Source: Symsagittifera roscoffensis
Taxonomy: Eukaryota; Xenacoelomorpha; Acoela; Convolutidae
Length of the DNA: 64,000 nt
Direction of reading: 5' to 3'
Assembly (NCBI RefSeq): GCF_963678635.1
Contig: NC_087069.1
Span: 44,034,688-44,098,687 of the forward strand
Part shown: in pieces, positions 14,001 through 24,519 of the stretch
How positions within the stretch are numbered: position 1 is the stretch's first letter
Layout: each line of letters begins with the position of its first letter
Translations under genes and position numbers: made by a program
The notes under the pieces: model-generated
Seen by the model: only the letters and a program-made list of their open reading frames with translations
Told to the model about the DNA's origin: nothing
Databases searched by the model: none

Positions 14001-17000
14001 TTTAACGTCTGCTTCCCTTTGTTTTCTTGTAAGTTTTCTACCAGTTACCCGTTCATCATATGTTATTGTAAAACCGCCAACTATAGATTTAGTGAAAACC
14101 GCTTGTATTAGTATTGAAAGGTTATCAGCTGTAACTTATATGTAAGAAAATGTCAGAGTAAAAAATTGTTTCATTAGATGTAGTTGAGTGAAATATGTTT
14201 TAAAAATCGCTTGATTTTAGCGTTAAATCATGCAGAAGTTTTTTAATTAAAATTCATAGGTTTTCTAAGGCCCAAAAGTTTTTTATAAATTTTTTGTCTT
14301 CTCTGTAGCATAATTTTTTAGAAGTGTTTTTCAAGGTAGAATTGTTAACTACATTCCCAACTTAACCGAGTCTTTGCAGAAAATTGTTAATGGTGAGGAT
14401 CATAATTTGTAAATTTTTTCATTATTGTTGAGATTCGATCGAATTCCTTATTTTCTTTAAATTTATCCCCTGATGATGGTGTAACGTAAATTCACTTAAC
14501 AGAAAAGCAAGGATTTCATTACGTTACCTTCCTCCTTAGCCTTAATAAATTCAGTGTAATCATCCGTGCTAACTCTTGGATCGGTATCTGTGTATGCACT
14601 TCCAATCGGAAAATAATTTATCCTTTCTCCAAAAACAAATTGAGTTTCCTGTTTAGCTGCCTTTATTTGATTTCATTGGTAATCCACACTGTTTTTTCCA
14701 TACAAGGTAATATAATGAGCTCTTCCATTATTTTCAATGTCGCGATTTACTATTTCACAATCTACATTGTTTTTCAATCTCTTTTTATAACTATTATCAC
14801 TGTTTTTTCACTGAAATTCACCCTAGTTTTTTTTTCCTTGTTTTTGTCTAATACATTCAATGGTTTTCTAGAATGTGCACTAGAAACTGCTATGTAATTA
14901 TTCGTCTGGAATTAATTTAGTGTACTCTATCTAACGGGTTTCATAGTGCTGATGTTAAATCATTCTGTTAGAAGTTGAATTTTAGTATCCTGATGAACAA
15001 ATAAACAAAAAAAATTCCCTGTTGCTTCTCTAAATAATCCAGAAATACGAAAAAAAGAAGCATGATTTAAAGGAAATCTGAAATTGCATGTACGAATCAA
15101 TAATAATTCCATGCTAACCTAAAAATTTGTATGATTGGATGAGAATAAGCCTATTGCAGTAGTGTATTAATTAAAATTACACCCTGGGCTTAAAATGACA
15201 GCTAGCAAAGTAAATGAGTGAAACGAATGAAATGATTATAATGAGCGGAGCGAAAGTTATATTAGAGGAAGAATTTCATCTGTAATGGGTGATAAATATG
15301 TTAACTCGGATTGGTGTTAACAAATTTTTCAATTAAAACATGTGTCAATATCTTTCATCTGACAATTGAATTTTTTTAAGAAGTTGACATAAAAACATCG
15401 ATAACAGAATATAATGCTTAAGATGCATAAATTGTAGAAATCTAATTTTACTATCCTCTTGAAACATAAAATTAGTCAAAGAAATTCCTAGTTGCTCCTA
15501 AAAATGTATAAGGAAAACAAAAAGAAAATTTATAATTGGAAGAAGGAACGAAGATTACTTCAAATTTAAGTTTAAAGTTTGTATGATTGAATGAAACAAA
15601 AACACATTGCACCAGTGTATAAATCAGCCTGGAATCGGAAGAACAGCTGACAAACTGAAAGAGCGAAACTACTGGAATGACAGGAATGAGTGAAGCAAAA
15701 TGTAATGAATGAACTGTGTTAGCATCCTTAAGCGTCTGGGGTGTAGAGCTGATTTGTACACTTAATTCGCGGTCAATTTTTCTTAAAGCGAGCCATGGCT
15801 ATTATTTCATGACACTGGTAGCGGAAAAGACTTCCTGGGTTGCGTCGGTCGCGGACAGATCTCATCAGTCTATAAAAATTGGAAATGCTAAGTTTTCGTC
15901 GCGACTGTCTGCGGGCCTGGGTTGTTAGAAAATAGTAGTCATGCAAATTCACATATCAAAAAAGCACTTCACGTGTCCAAAAATTAGTTGGTAACTCCAC
16001 GACTACCATTTTGTGGTTGTAAAAAATTAGTGCGACTAGCATTTTCTCATTGTAAATGTGTTACAAGTTTTTCTCTTTGTATGAAAATGTGTGGGCAAAA
16101 TTTTCTCCTTAAATTGAAATTGATGAGAATTTGGCCTAGTTTTTGAACACAAAAATCAAAGGTTTGTCGATTTGAGAAAACCTCTGATTAAGTGCGAAAT
16201 TAATATATAGGTAAACTGCAATTTGATATTCGCCGTAAAAAAATAAATTGGAATTACCCACACAACTTTAAAAAAATTTGCGTACATTTAATTGCAATCT
16301 TTAAAAGCTTCAGGATTTTCGATACCCGGGCTATTTTTGGCAGACTTAAGCTTTATCTTATCATAAAAAAAACACAGAAGGGGAAAAATCTATTTTAAAC
16401 AAAAAAACGTATCCCCAAATTTTTTTTCATATGTTAAGAGTATGTTTTCATAAATTATGAAAACATTTTTTTTGCAAAAAAAATCAGTTTTTGTTTCTGC
16501 AGATTGTAGACTTTAAATTTAGTTCTGATAACATGTTGTAAATCAATCAAGAAATCGCCTATATTTAATTCAAAAAACACTTTTCAATGTAATTTTTTTT
16601 TGAAAAAGTTCTGAGTCATACAAAATTCAATGTGAGAAGTTGTATGACTAAAAACTTTTCAGAAGCTCATTATCAAAAAGTGCATGACTAGCTTTTTATT
16701 GTATCAAGAGCTACCTAAGCTTACTGAAATTTGGTCGCAATAGCCATGTCATTCAACCACGACTTTGGTCATGATAAGAAGATCCAAGAGTGTAGTAGCT
16801 GTAGAACCAACACTTTAAGAATTTCTTTAATCACGCTATCGGTCTGGTTCAGAACAATTTTCAAAAAGTTTACTAATGTGCTTTTTCTGCAAAATAACAG
16901 GTAACTACAATCAAAGATGTCTTCAAACAGACCAAGGGCACAGCAACAACAACTACAACTATGAAGTGCATCAAAGGTAAAAGAAATTCATTTGATTAGA

Positions 17001-20000
17001 TAATTCAGACAAAAGTAATTAAGGGAGCTATCTAGCAACCACTGGAATCATAAATTGTTCGTATTCTATTAGAACTAAATCTGCGTGAAAAATTACATTT
17101 CATATGTCATTTATGTGAACTTTTTAGATTATCTCAATTGAAAAGTTTTCATCGATCTGCCAAAGCGTTCAAAAAACAAATGTGATTCTGATCCGCAATT
17201 ATACTGCTTAGACAGTCACCGGAGATAAAATTTGCCACTTTTGTTTTTCAAGAGATTAAAAGAATAAAACTTCTCACTATTCATTTGTTTTCTATACGAT
17301 TCCTATAGATTAAAGTCTTTTTTTTCCAGGCATTGTTTGGCCATTTAAGTAGAGGGCGTCATAATGGTGTCATCGTAAGCAGCAGACCGTGTTGCAAACG
17401 TTGGACTTAAAAGTGCTCGTTTTAAGAGAAAGCTATAGATCTAAGCTATGGCCTTAAATAGTTTCCTTTTTACTAAAAAGGGATACAAATACAAAGAAGT
17501 ACTGAGCTACAAAATAAAATCCTTACTCTGCTTTTCTGATTTTTACTTTAAAATTGTCGAATTTTCAACCTTATTCTGTCTAAGAGTCTATCAAAAATTT
17601 AAATTGTTTCTTATAAGAAGGAACACATAAATTGAGCCGACTTAGATTGTAGCTTGAAAAATGAAAGAGCTTCATCTGTTTAAGCGTTTTTTTTTTGGCT
17701 CTGGGAACACCTCCCTGACGTCCTCTACTTAATGACCAGAGCACAATCTGAATTTTTTATGACTTTGTTTATCAGTCAAGTTTCTTTACAAAATCAGTTT
17801 CAACTATCACCTGTCAAAATTGGAATCGTGAATCTCCAGCAGATGTAAAGTCAAACAGAAAAACGTACAAAAACATATCAAGTAATTAATCGCTTGAAAC
17901 TTAAATTATGCAAAGTCCATGTCCCATGGCTAAAAATTCCAGCGTTTTTTAATCTTTTTTCTTAACGTAAAATTTGACCAACTCCTTGAAGGCCATCAAC
18001 CATTTATTTGCTCCGCGGGTAATTAATACCTTGGCGTAAGTTTTGTGTTTTTTTTTTCTGGACAAAATTCTAGTGCTTAAGCGTTGCATACTCATATTCG
18101 CTCGTTTTGTTTTTTGATTCAAAATTAGCAAACAATATGTCAGAGTTTTGTTAATACTTTATGGCTTTTCAATAATTTTATATATATTTTATATCAGTTA
18201 GTTGATGCTCATGCAAATTCGTTTTCAATTGAACTTTGAAGACAAAGTTTCGGAAACAAATAACTGCGAGAAGTTCTTTGTAAGAGTGCAATTATGTGGG
18301 ATTTTCTCTCTCATTGTTTCACTATTTATTTGTGGGCGAATATTTATAGAGCGTGTAGACAAGTCCATTGCTTTTTTTGCAAAAATGTGTTTATGTGGGA
18401 GAGTTTTTCTGAAGCCTTAGGGAGATTTTTTTTGCTAGGCGTGGATTTCAGATATGTTTTTAAATTCGGTTTTGCCATTTTTAAATGAAAAAGTTTGATA
18501 CCATTTAAAAAATTGCACCCAAACTTTGACCGTTTTGAAACTTTTTGAATTTCCTCGGAAATTACCTTTGCAAATTGAGATTTTGGGTTCAACCAAAGAA
18601 AGGGTTGAGAGAAGCTCTCCGGAAAACCAACGACGTCCAAATTTCTGGAAAACACGCAAATCTGAGATTTTAATTTCAATTGAAAGGGTGGGTTTTCGGA
18701 AGCTCTCCTGCATGAGAAAATGTTTTTCCATGAAATTGTATGGTCCCTAGAAAAGTCAATTAATAGACTTTTGACCGTTTTGAATCTTTTTGAATTCTCT
18801 CGACAAATACCGAACCAAAACTGAGATTTTGGGTTCAATGGAGAGAAAGAGTTGTGATAAGCTCTCCTGCAATAGCGACTATGGCCAAATACTTTTTATT
18901 ATTTGTACTAAAAGAAAATTATGGTCCTCGGAAAGGTCAAGTGTGTGACTTTTGACCATTTTCTGAATTTTTTTTGGAAAATGAACCTTCCAACCGTGAA
19001 AATTTGAGTTCAATCGAAAAAAAAATCAGCGAGACTTACATAAGAGTACACTTCGTTCATTACTCTTAAACAGGTTCTGTGAAACTCTCTGCAAAAGCGT
19101 CTACGCTTTTCTCCGTTTCAGAAAAACTTATTATAACCAAAATAAGTGAACTATTAGAGTTTTTGACCGTTTTTGAAATTTTATAGTTTTTCTCAAAAAT
19201 TAGCCTCCCAAATCTGAGAATTGAATTTCTCTTAAAAAATACCGACCCAATTCAAAATTTTGGGTTCAATGTAGAAAAAGGGTTATGGGAATAGCGGCTA
19301 TGGCCGAATATTTTTAATAGTTGTACCAAAAGAAATTTATCGTCCTCGGAAAAGTCATTTTTGTGACGTTTGTTGATTTTTTTCTCGAACATCAACCTCC
19401 CAAAGCTGAAATTTTGAGTTTAATAGAAAAAAATCAGGAAGACTTATACAAGAGTACTCACAACGTTCATCACTCTTAAACATGTTGTGTGAAGTACTCT
19501 GCATATGCGGCTATGCGTCTCAGTTTTTTTCCAGAAAAACTTATTATAGTCAGTTTTTGACCGTTTTTGAAACTTTTTTTTATCAAAAACTAGCCTCTCA
19601 AATCTGAGAATTTGATTTCAATCAGGCAAAAATTATGGCTCTCAGAAAAGTCAATGTTTTGATTTCTTGTGCATTTTTTTACTCTTAACGATAAAAACTT
19701 AACCAAATCAATTATTTAATCGTGGCAACATCCTGAGAAAAGCATCTGTGCATGAGTGGATATATCCTAAGTTTCGAAGTTTATTTGAAATTTTTTTTGG
19801 AAATTTTTTTTGTTAGATTTCCACCCGCATCAGTATAACAAAACAATAATTATCGAACAGGTAGCAGCTTTAGCTAAGTCTCTAGTAAAATTTTGTGCAA
19901 TAACTACCAAAAACTAATAAACTGTTTTGCCTAGGTTCTATGCCACGCTATCGCCTAGGCAAAACGAACCCTAATTTTTTTTTCAGATTCACAGTTATTT

Positions 20001-21985
20001 TAAAAATTGAAGACAACTTTAAACTTGTTTCAACAAGTAAAATCAATAGTATTATTTTCTTTAAATAGTGTCTTTAAGAGTATCTCTTTATTTTTTTGCT
20101 TTATTTCAGTGTTGATCAGATCTACCACGCGGCTCCTCCGGACTTCCAATGTTTCGTCAACGGAGTATCGCAACCTGATTCTGGAGTTTGTGATCTCGAC
20201 AGTAAAACCAGCTACGAATGGTCGGCATGGGAAGATGTAACTGCCAATCCTTGTGGATCAATTTCACGAGTGGTCATAACCCGACAGCAAATACGAGCTT
20301 GCTACTACAAAGAGCGTTTGAATTTTTTGACTAAAAATGACGTGTCAGCCGATTGCGATTGTTATGTCGTGAAATCTTTGAAAAAACGCGCTGTTCAGTT
20401 GCAAAAAACCACAAACAGTCGAATGCAGGCAAAAAAAGCTTGTCAAGCCGTCAATTCGACCCTTTTCACTGGTTCTTACAGCGCCACGGGAGATTTTTTG
20501 TCCTCTGTAAGCAAATCAGATAATTTTTTTGGGACAGAGAAAACGGTTTCGATTGTTTTTTAATATTAGATTATTCACAACTTGCAGTAAATATGGGAAA
20601 AGAGCTTTCGTGCGAACAATTCGGCATAATACAAAAATCATATCTGAAAACTTTTTTCGTTTTTCGATTTCTTATGTCATATTTTTTAAGCACAAGCTAC
20701 ATTTTATCAAAAATTTGGAGCAAATACTCATTTTATATCAATAAATTATGGGGAACAATTTAAATCAAAATGTTCCCCTTGGGCAAAAAGAATGATAAAC
20801 GTTAAGATGTATTCTTTAGGTATTCTTGATTAATTTCAATTTTCAGCTGATTTTACCCCGGCTCAACCTTCACATAAAGGTGGAAGGACGCAGATAATGA
20901 ATAGTTGCTTATAAGCAACTAAAATTTATCGAATAGTCGAATAGTTGCTTTTAAGTTAAAGCTAAGTCATTTTTGAAAACATCAACCTTTTTGCGTCTTT
21001 TTGTCTCTACTCAATGATGCGCTGTGGGTTTATTGTTCCTTTTCAAGTAATTATTTTGCATTAGATTTTTTTTGTAAAAAAAAACAACTAAATGAAATTT
21101 CCCACGGAGCCATAGAAATCGGAAAATGCGCGTTCATATAAAAATTTATATCAAAATGAGTATTGTTGATTCTACCTAGCCTCTGGGTCCTTCCTGGTTT
21201 TGGACTGGTTTTGAATTGAATTGGAATACCCAACAGCTGATCAGCAAGGAAACCAATGAATACGTGAAGATGTACGACTGTGGTATGCCTTGGTCTACAA
21301 GTAAGTCGGTAGAATCCTTTTTTGGATATTTTCGAATCCTAATTTATCCCAAGGATGGAGTTGATCCAAAATTATTACATTTAATGGATTATTGACAAAA
21401 GCACAAGTTGAAATTAAAATTTGCATATGAAAGATCAGCTTTTGCTTTTTGAACGCGTTTTCAGTGAATTGAAAGCAACAAGAGGAGGTCGAGGACAACT
21501 TATATGCCTTTTAGTTGTTTTCTGTGGGATGATTACATTTTTATGTGTAGATCATAACAAGAAGGTATAAAAAAGTCGGATTATGTGTTAAAAAAATTTT
21601 GCAGGAAAAAAATACGTAAGAATTTCATGATCGTTTTGTAAATTTTACAGATGAACCCAATGGACCATTTGATGAAGAAATTATATTTCTCAATGCACAT
21701 GGTCTACTGCTTGATGCTATAAACGAAGATCATTTTGCAAGGATAGTTTGTAATGGCTGGGAGCCAACAGGAGACGAGCAAATACAATGCAATTCTCGAA
21801 TCAAGTAATTGAACAAAATTTATCTTATTCCATTGAATCGAAATATAGCATATGTGTGCTTAATTGTGTGAAATTGTAAACTGATTTATTATGTTTGAAA
21901 AAACATTTTTATGACATACATGTTCTCTAGCTGTTTGACAAAATGTTACGAAGAATCCAATGACAGAAACAGTGTAACAAGTTAG
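4859..21985 (+). CDS. Gene A: secreted Cys-rich/TSR-like/C-type lectin-domain protein, 338 aa, six exons
   Basis: Predicted exons are 4859-5072, 16901-16976, 20110-20506, 21180-21300, 21651-21804 and 21931-21985. Intron phases 1, 2, 0, 1, 2 join in frame and every intron is GT-AG. Residues 1-18 are a hydrophobic leader. Cysteines at 58, 62, 68 and 78 form a small PAN-like module. Residues 132-181 (WSAW, then Cys145, SRVV and RAC161, Cys179, Cys181) resemble a thrombospondin type 1 repeat that lacks the usual Cys just after WxxW. Residues 200-305 fit a CTLD: helix with Cys208, FWTG at 236-239, Pro-Trp at 266-267, EPN at 271-273, LLD at 289-291, VC at 302-303. In this family EPN usually means Ca2+-dependent binding of mannose-type sugars. 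Known of the families: extracellular adhesion or recognition. The role here is inferred. Gene B is a diverged tandem paralogue. Intron 1 (11.8 kb) is swollen by repeats. The weakest call is the last exon. Confidence 0.78.
5275..5318. repeat. Perfect 17-bp hairpin in gene A intron 1
   Basis: Positions 5275-5291 (TTGAACGCTAAATTAGG) are an exact reverse complement of 5302-5318, with a 10-nt loop. A fragment of the left half (AACGCTAAATT) recurs at the matching place in gene B intron 1 near 41741. That suggests the motif predates the gene duplication. It has no T-tract of terminator type and is probably the remnant of a small inverted-repeat element. Confidence 0.75.
5653..5684 (-). mobile_element. 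Possible DNA-transposon end with poly-G tract
   Basis: A run of 13 G at 5653-5665 is followed by CCAAATCCGCTACTG (5670-5684). Read on the minus strand this is CAGTAGCGGATTTGG then a C-run. That closely resembles the CAGTGGCGGAT-type termini I associate with hAT-like transposons in many animals. The adjoining 5510-5650 stretch is unusually GC-rich and may belong to the same element. I found no matching opposite end in the window, so this is probably a truncated copy. Confidence 0.4.
7110..7746. mobile_element. Near-perfect 0.63-kb palindromic (foldback/MITE-like) element
   Basis: The left arm (about 7117-7425) and right arm (about 7427-7740) are inverted copies with few differences, meeting near 7426. 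The outer ends read TGTCTAAGCGGTACCCTATA inward in both arms. Each arm carries the same 60-codon open frame in inverted orientation (7119-7301 on +, 7554-7736 on -), with a Lys/Leu/Phe-rich product. The left copy has ATG; in the right copy that codon is TTG. No convincing target-site duplication is visible. Either this is a small foldback element or a recent inverted duplication. The frames need not be coding, since the arms are simply very similar. Confidence 0.75.
8359..8577 (+). pseudogene. Short open frame, possible transposon-gene fragment (unrecognised)
   Basis: A 72-codon frame, charged at its start and leucine-rich in the middle, lies between the small palindrome and the large nested palindrome. 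Its amino-acid balance is more protein-like than the neighbouring chance frames. It has no motif I can name, no splice context and no counterpart in gene B intron 1. It could be a degraded piece of the mobile element that also gave the nearby 9.4-14.7 kb relics. Confidence 0.25.
13959..14135 (-). pseudogene. Degraded coding fragment in the palindrome's right arm, 58 codons
   Basis: The stop-to-stop minus-strand frame encodes a protein-like segment including IVGGFTITYDERVTGRKL and a basic and acidic stretch ending near MRRICW. Its composition differs clearly from chance frames in this AT-rich sequence. It has no start codon, and the left arm has lost the equivalent 430 bp. Together with the fragment at 14496-14672 it suggests a decayed minus-strand gene. 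I do not recognise the family. Confidence 0.4.
14496..14672 (-). pseudogene. Degraded coding fragment, 58 codons, with an inverted copy at about 9440-9590
   Basis: The minus-strand frame includes FGERINYFPIGSAYTDTDP and then DDYTEFIKAKEEGN. The plus-strand mirror near 9468-9580 preserves FFGE, PIGSAYTDVDPTVS and NYTELIKAKE. Conservation of protein sequence between the two arms, despite stops and frameshifts, argues that this was a real gene before the palindrome decayed. I cannot name the family; a structural or replication protein of a large DNA transposon is possible. Confidence 0.5.
14940..15930. repeat. Two diverged tandem copies (about 465 bp apart) of a dispersed repeat
   Basis: Segments at 14975-15300 recur at 15440-15740, for example the TTTGTATGATTG motif at 15127 and 15587, followed by AACAGCTGACA-like and GAGCGAAAC-like stretches. 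The second copy continues into a GC-richer part with TTCCTGGGTTGCG at 15831. The matching part of gene B intron 1 is 44520-44890. The open frame at 15716-15928 lies wholly in this repeat and is not taken as a gene. Confidence 0.55.
16200..16222. other. Empty (pre-insertion) site for the foldback element found in gene B
   Basis: Intron 1 of A matches intron 1 of B on both sides of 16210/16211. Upstream, 15560-16210 resembles 44520-45208. Downstream, GTAAACTGC at 16211 resembles GTAAACCGC at 51914. The 6.7-kb foldback element of gene B is absent here, so A shows the state before insertion. Confidence 0.5.
16901..16976 (+). CDS. Gene A exon 2: rest of the Cys-rich module, 76 nt
   Basis: It is flanked by AACAG and GTAAAA. 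Entered in phase 1 it reads NYNQRCLQTDQG and then an Asn/His-rich stretch. The paralogous exon (52711-52786) has the same 76-nt length and reads IYNQRCLRIDHGG, so the NQRCL core is conserved. It supplies the fourth Cys (residue 78) of the N-terminal module. The exon leaves in phase 2. Confidence 0.75.
17330..17348 (+). CDS. Possible alternative terminal micro-exon of gene A
   Basis: TTTTTTTTCCAG precedes a block conserved with gene B (53185-53203). Joined to exon 2 in phase 2 it would add six residues (RHCLAI) and a TAA, giving a short isoform of about 102 aa holding only the leader and Cys-rich module. Gene B would stop at the same codon. In the main transcript it must be skipped. It may also be just residual similarity of duplicated introns. 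Confidence 0.3.
18400..19680. repeat. Diverged tandem repeats, about 420-bp higher-order period, in gene A intron 2
   Basis: The phrase GACCGTTTTGAA recurs near 18525 and 18774, with variants near 18953, 19165 and 19558, each followed by a 'GAGATTTTGGGTTCAA'-type phrase. Longer matches are 18820-18890 with 19255-19315, and 19035-19085 with 19451-19500, so the larger unit is about 415-435 bp with subunits of roughly half that. Overlapping long frames (for example 18344-18838 on -) follow from the repeated phrasing and are not accepted as genes. Confidence 0.65.
20110..20506 (+). CDS. Gene A exon 3: TSR-like segment and first half of CTLD
   Basis: TTTATTTCAG precedes the exon, and GTAAGC follows. 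It encodes residues 97-229, including WSAW (134-137), the Cys145/161/179/181 set and a CTLD helix with Cys208. Length is 397 nt against 442 nt in B. The difference is an indel around the residues between Cys124 and Ser149 plus a longer end in B. High sequence similarity to 54919-55360 makes this the best supported exon of the gene. Confidence 0.85.
21180..21300 (+). CDS. Gene A exon 4: CTLD core (FWTG and PW motifs)
   Basis: Acceptor CTACCTAG, donor GTAAGT. The 121-nt length equals gene B exon 4. It encodes residues 230-269 plus the first base of Asn270, including SWFWTGFELNW, ISKETNE and CGMPWST. WTG corresponds to the conserved WIG(L) of CTLDs. Confidence 0.83.
21651..21804 (+). CDS. Gene A exon 5: CTLD with EPN motif
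   Basis: Acceptor AATTTTACAG, donor GTAATT. The split Asn codon leads into EPNGPFDEE and then LLLD and FARIVCNGWEP. EPN is the classic loop motif of mannose-type CTLDs. If the donor at 21805 were not used, translation would stop at TAA 21806-21808. Confidence 0.8.
21931..21985 (+). CDS. Gene A exon 6: short C-terminal exon
   Basis: Preceded by TTCTCTAG. Joined in phase 2 it reads NCLTKCYEESNDRNSVTS and stop, adding Cys322 and Cys326. The equivalent DNA in B (57599 on) still reads CLTNWGAEPNDQIRTTS, but the B donor is destroyed. The exon call rests on phase and on partial conservation. Confidence 0.55.
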
Positions 21986-21999
21986 GTTCATTTAATTGA

Positions 22000-24049
22000 T
22001 AAAATTGATCCTTTAAATGCAAGTATTGGTTATTTAGCGTTTCAGATAATGATCTTTCTTGATCCATTTGTAAAAGCAAGTATAAAATTGTAGAATATGA
22101 TAATTTTATAAGTTAGGGAATAGAATTGGTAAGGTATATGTGCTTGGACAATAGTAAGAAAAAAGAGGTTTTCGTGGTTTTTGTGTAGAAAACTCATTTT
22201 TTTGAAAAATTTTTTTCGCGCTATCTAACTGGTAGATATCACTGGTTTTTTACGTGTAAAGAAGTCATCGTAATTTGTTTTCTTAAGTCAATGCTAAGTT
22301 TTTGCACAAAAAAAAATGAGTTTTTTCTTAAATTTTTTTATCAAAAAGCTAAATTATGGTGAAATTTGTTTTTAATAGTATTTGATCATTTGTAGAGTGT
22401 TACCTTTTAAAATTGACTTCTTTACAAGATGTAAATTCAAATGAAATCATCTGGAGCTTCGATAAAATCAAAAACTTTGAGAAAAACAAACATTAAATTA
22501 CAAAGACAGTAAAAAATAATTGCATCGTGTTATAATTTTGCTGCCAAAATTTTTAATGAACATAAAGTTTTCTATTGTTACATAAATTTACAAACAAAAA
22601 TCAAAAAATGCACAGTTTTGAATTTTCTTTGAGTTTCCTGGAAGAATTTAAAGGACGAAATGCTGACTAAACTGCTAAAATTTATCATTAGATTTTTGTA
22701 GCTTTCGGCAAGCCATTCGTCGATACTTGTTTTGTTAGAAAAAAGTAAAGTGATCTCTTTCTACGCAAAGAATCAGCAGAGAAGTAAGTTTTGTCAAATC
22801 GAGCATTCAAGTCTCAGGATTATTTTTAAACTAATATCTGAAAAGAAAAAATTGAACCAATTTCTGTATAACGCAACTGTTCAGCCGCATCTTGTATTGA
22901 AGTCAAGTCAAAATCTAGATTATAGTGTTTTCGAAATTCTTTCCAAAAAAAAGATGTAAAACCTTCATTAAAATGCATTGCTTTCATTGTTGTAATAAAG
23001 GAGCAACAGTGAAAAGTTGTACCTAATGAAACAAATGGCTTTAACCTCGCATAATTCTAAATTCTCTCAAATGCAATTGATTATAATCTAATGGTCTTTC
23101 TTGAAATTATCCAGCACCAGCCGACTGAGTTTTTATTGGAATTGCCATTCTTCTTGCTGGAGCATTATTGAAAGCGTTTTCAAAAAAAATTATAAAGTCT
23201 AAACTTTTGCCGAGAACGAACCTTGTTGATTGACATCAACCAAAAACATTGGTGATTGTTACCAAAAAATGAAAATCAATCTTGAGCGTACGGAGTTTCA
23301 TATTCAATTTTGCTCTTCGCTACTATAATAAGCTAAAAACTATACAGAAAATTTCTTTCAAGTTCCTATTTTTGACAACAATTAAACCTAATTCGGACCT
23401 CAGAGTCTCAGTCAAAACTAGTTTCAACTTTTATAATATAATTTTTTTGCTTAGTCTCTTTCAAGATCAATAGTACAACATCATTTCTTCTCTTACTGTA
23501 AATTTTCAAAAGAACTTTGTACTTTAAATATTTTACAACTTAATTTTATCTGATTATCAGTTCATTTTGGATGTCTTTTCAAACTCCATCAAATTAAATT
23601 TCAGCCTTTGAATTGCGACTAATGGTCCAATGCTGTTGATTTACACTCGAACTCTCTACCAGTACGCATAACTGTTGATTCAAAATCAAAAATAGTAAGA
23701 ACTCTCAATTGAATTAAATAAGTCTAACGACCCTTGCGACACTATCCACTTTAAATCTATATCTTACTTTAAGTCCAGAATACAATAACTTTGAGAAAAC
23801 ATTTTTTAAACAAAAGTAATCGTTGTACTTGTTTAACTGCAAAAAAATAGAGCGAATTTTTTTTCCATGTGCGAAAGTTGAGAAAAAATTGCAAATTGTA
23901 AAAACTGTGTTGATTTTAAAACCTATTTGCAACATTTTAGCACAGTTTTAGAAATTTAACTTTCTCTCTTGAAATTTTTTTAAAGTGTCTTAAAATGTTC
24001 TTATAAGTTTCTTAGATTTGTTTATCTCTATCTCCTAAAATTATAAACC
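22000..24049. other. Intergenic region downstream of gene A
   Basis: No convincing gene. The stretch 22690-23660 has several short protein-like pieces in changing frames on the + strand (for example FGKPFVDTCFVRKK near 22705), as expected of a decayed transposon gene, but none is recognisable. I found no clear polyadenylation signal for gene A. Confidence 0.35.
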
Positions 24050-24128
24050 CTATTTGGAAAAAATACACAAAGCAAAGGTGGACAACCAAATCATGTACAA
24101 CTCGGAGAGCTGTCGAGCAACTGGGCTC

Positions 24129-24491
24129 TCAAAATTTTTGCGTCCCACCATTTTGCATCCCAAGTTCATCCCAACGCGTCCTGCAATCTTCGACATTATC
24201 TTCATCATTCCCAGTTGATTCTGAACTCTGGTGATACTCACTGAAGTCTCTCCTCGTGACTTCAACCTTGTGCCACATTTGGGATGGGAGATTCAATTGG
24301 ATACGAAAGATTCCAGAAGCTGAGTCCCGTTTTTGTTTTTGAACCGAATCAGGAGAAAAGACGGCTGAGAAAATTTTTTTTTGCTGGAATGAGGAGAACA
24401 TTGTTTGAATCAGGACCTGAGAGTAGAGTAAAGAGAATGCAATTGGTGATTGACGACGTGTACAACTGATTTGATTATCGTTGATGTCCAT
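24129..24491 (-). CDS. Hypothetical minus-strand exon or ORF, 120 codons
   Basis: This is a comparatively GC-rich island with an ATG-initiated minus-strand frame beginning MDINDNQISCTRRQSP. A frame in another register (24050-24265, minus) overlaps its 3' part, and a GTGAGT near 24245 could be a donor with a CAG acceptor about 60 nt on. A 61-codon plus-strand frame (24284-24469) also overlaps. It has no recognisable domain. It may be a small gene or a fragment of one. The strand choice rests on length only. Confidence 0.3.
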   Translation of the reverse strand: MDINDNQISCTRRQSPIAFSLLYSQVLIQTMFSSFQQKKIFSAVFSPDSVQKQKRDSASGIFRIQLNLPSQMWHKVEVTRRDFSEYHQSSESTGNDEDNVEDCRTRWDELGMQNGGTQKF

Positions 24492-24519
24492 AGCCGACTA
24501 AAAAAATAAAATTAGTTTT

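Larger units (their letters stand above)
9360..14760. mobile_element. Large nested palindrome (about 5.4 kb) in gene A intron 1
   Basis: The two halves are diverged inverted copies with a centre near 11.8 kb. Pairs I can align include 9485-9620 with 14480-14650, 9665-9755 with 14330-14450, 9940-10180 with 13430-13760, 10300-10480 with 13130-13330, 10600-11100 with 12520-12980, and 11260-11760 with 11930-12420. Each half also folds on itself: 10600-10960 pairs with 11400-11740, and 11930-12300 with 12660-12960. The left arm lacks about 430 bp present on the right (13900-14330). Degraded protein-coding stretches are present. Gene B intron 1 has no counterpart. It probably derives from a transposon with long terminal inverted repeats, perhaps Polinton-like, but no terminus is identified. 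Confidence 0.7.

Noticed and set aside
18344..18838. 164-codon minus-strand frame and overlapping frames on both strands
   Set aside because: They lie in the diverged tandem repeat of gene A intron 2. Repeated phrases free of stops explain the length.
20902..20921. 20-bp perfect palindrome TAGTTGCTTATAAGCAACTA
   Set aside because: It is short and AT-rich in an intron. A palindrome of this size is not surprising and no second copy suggests function.
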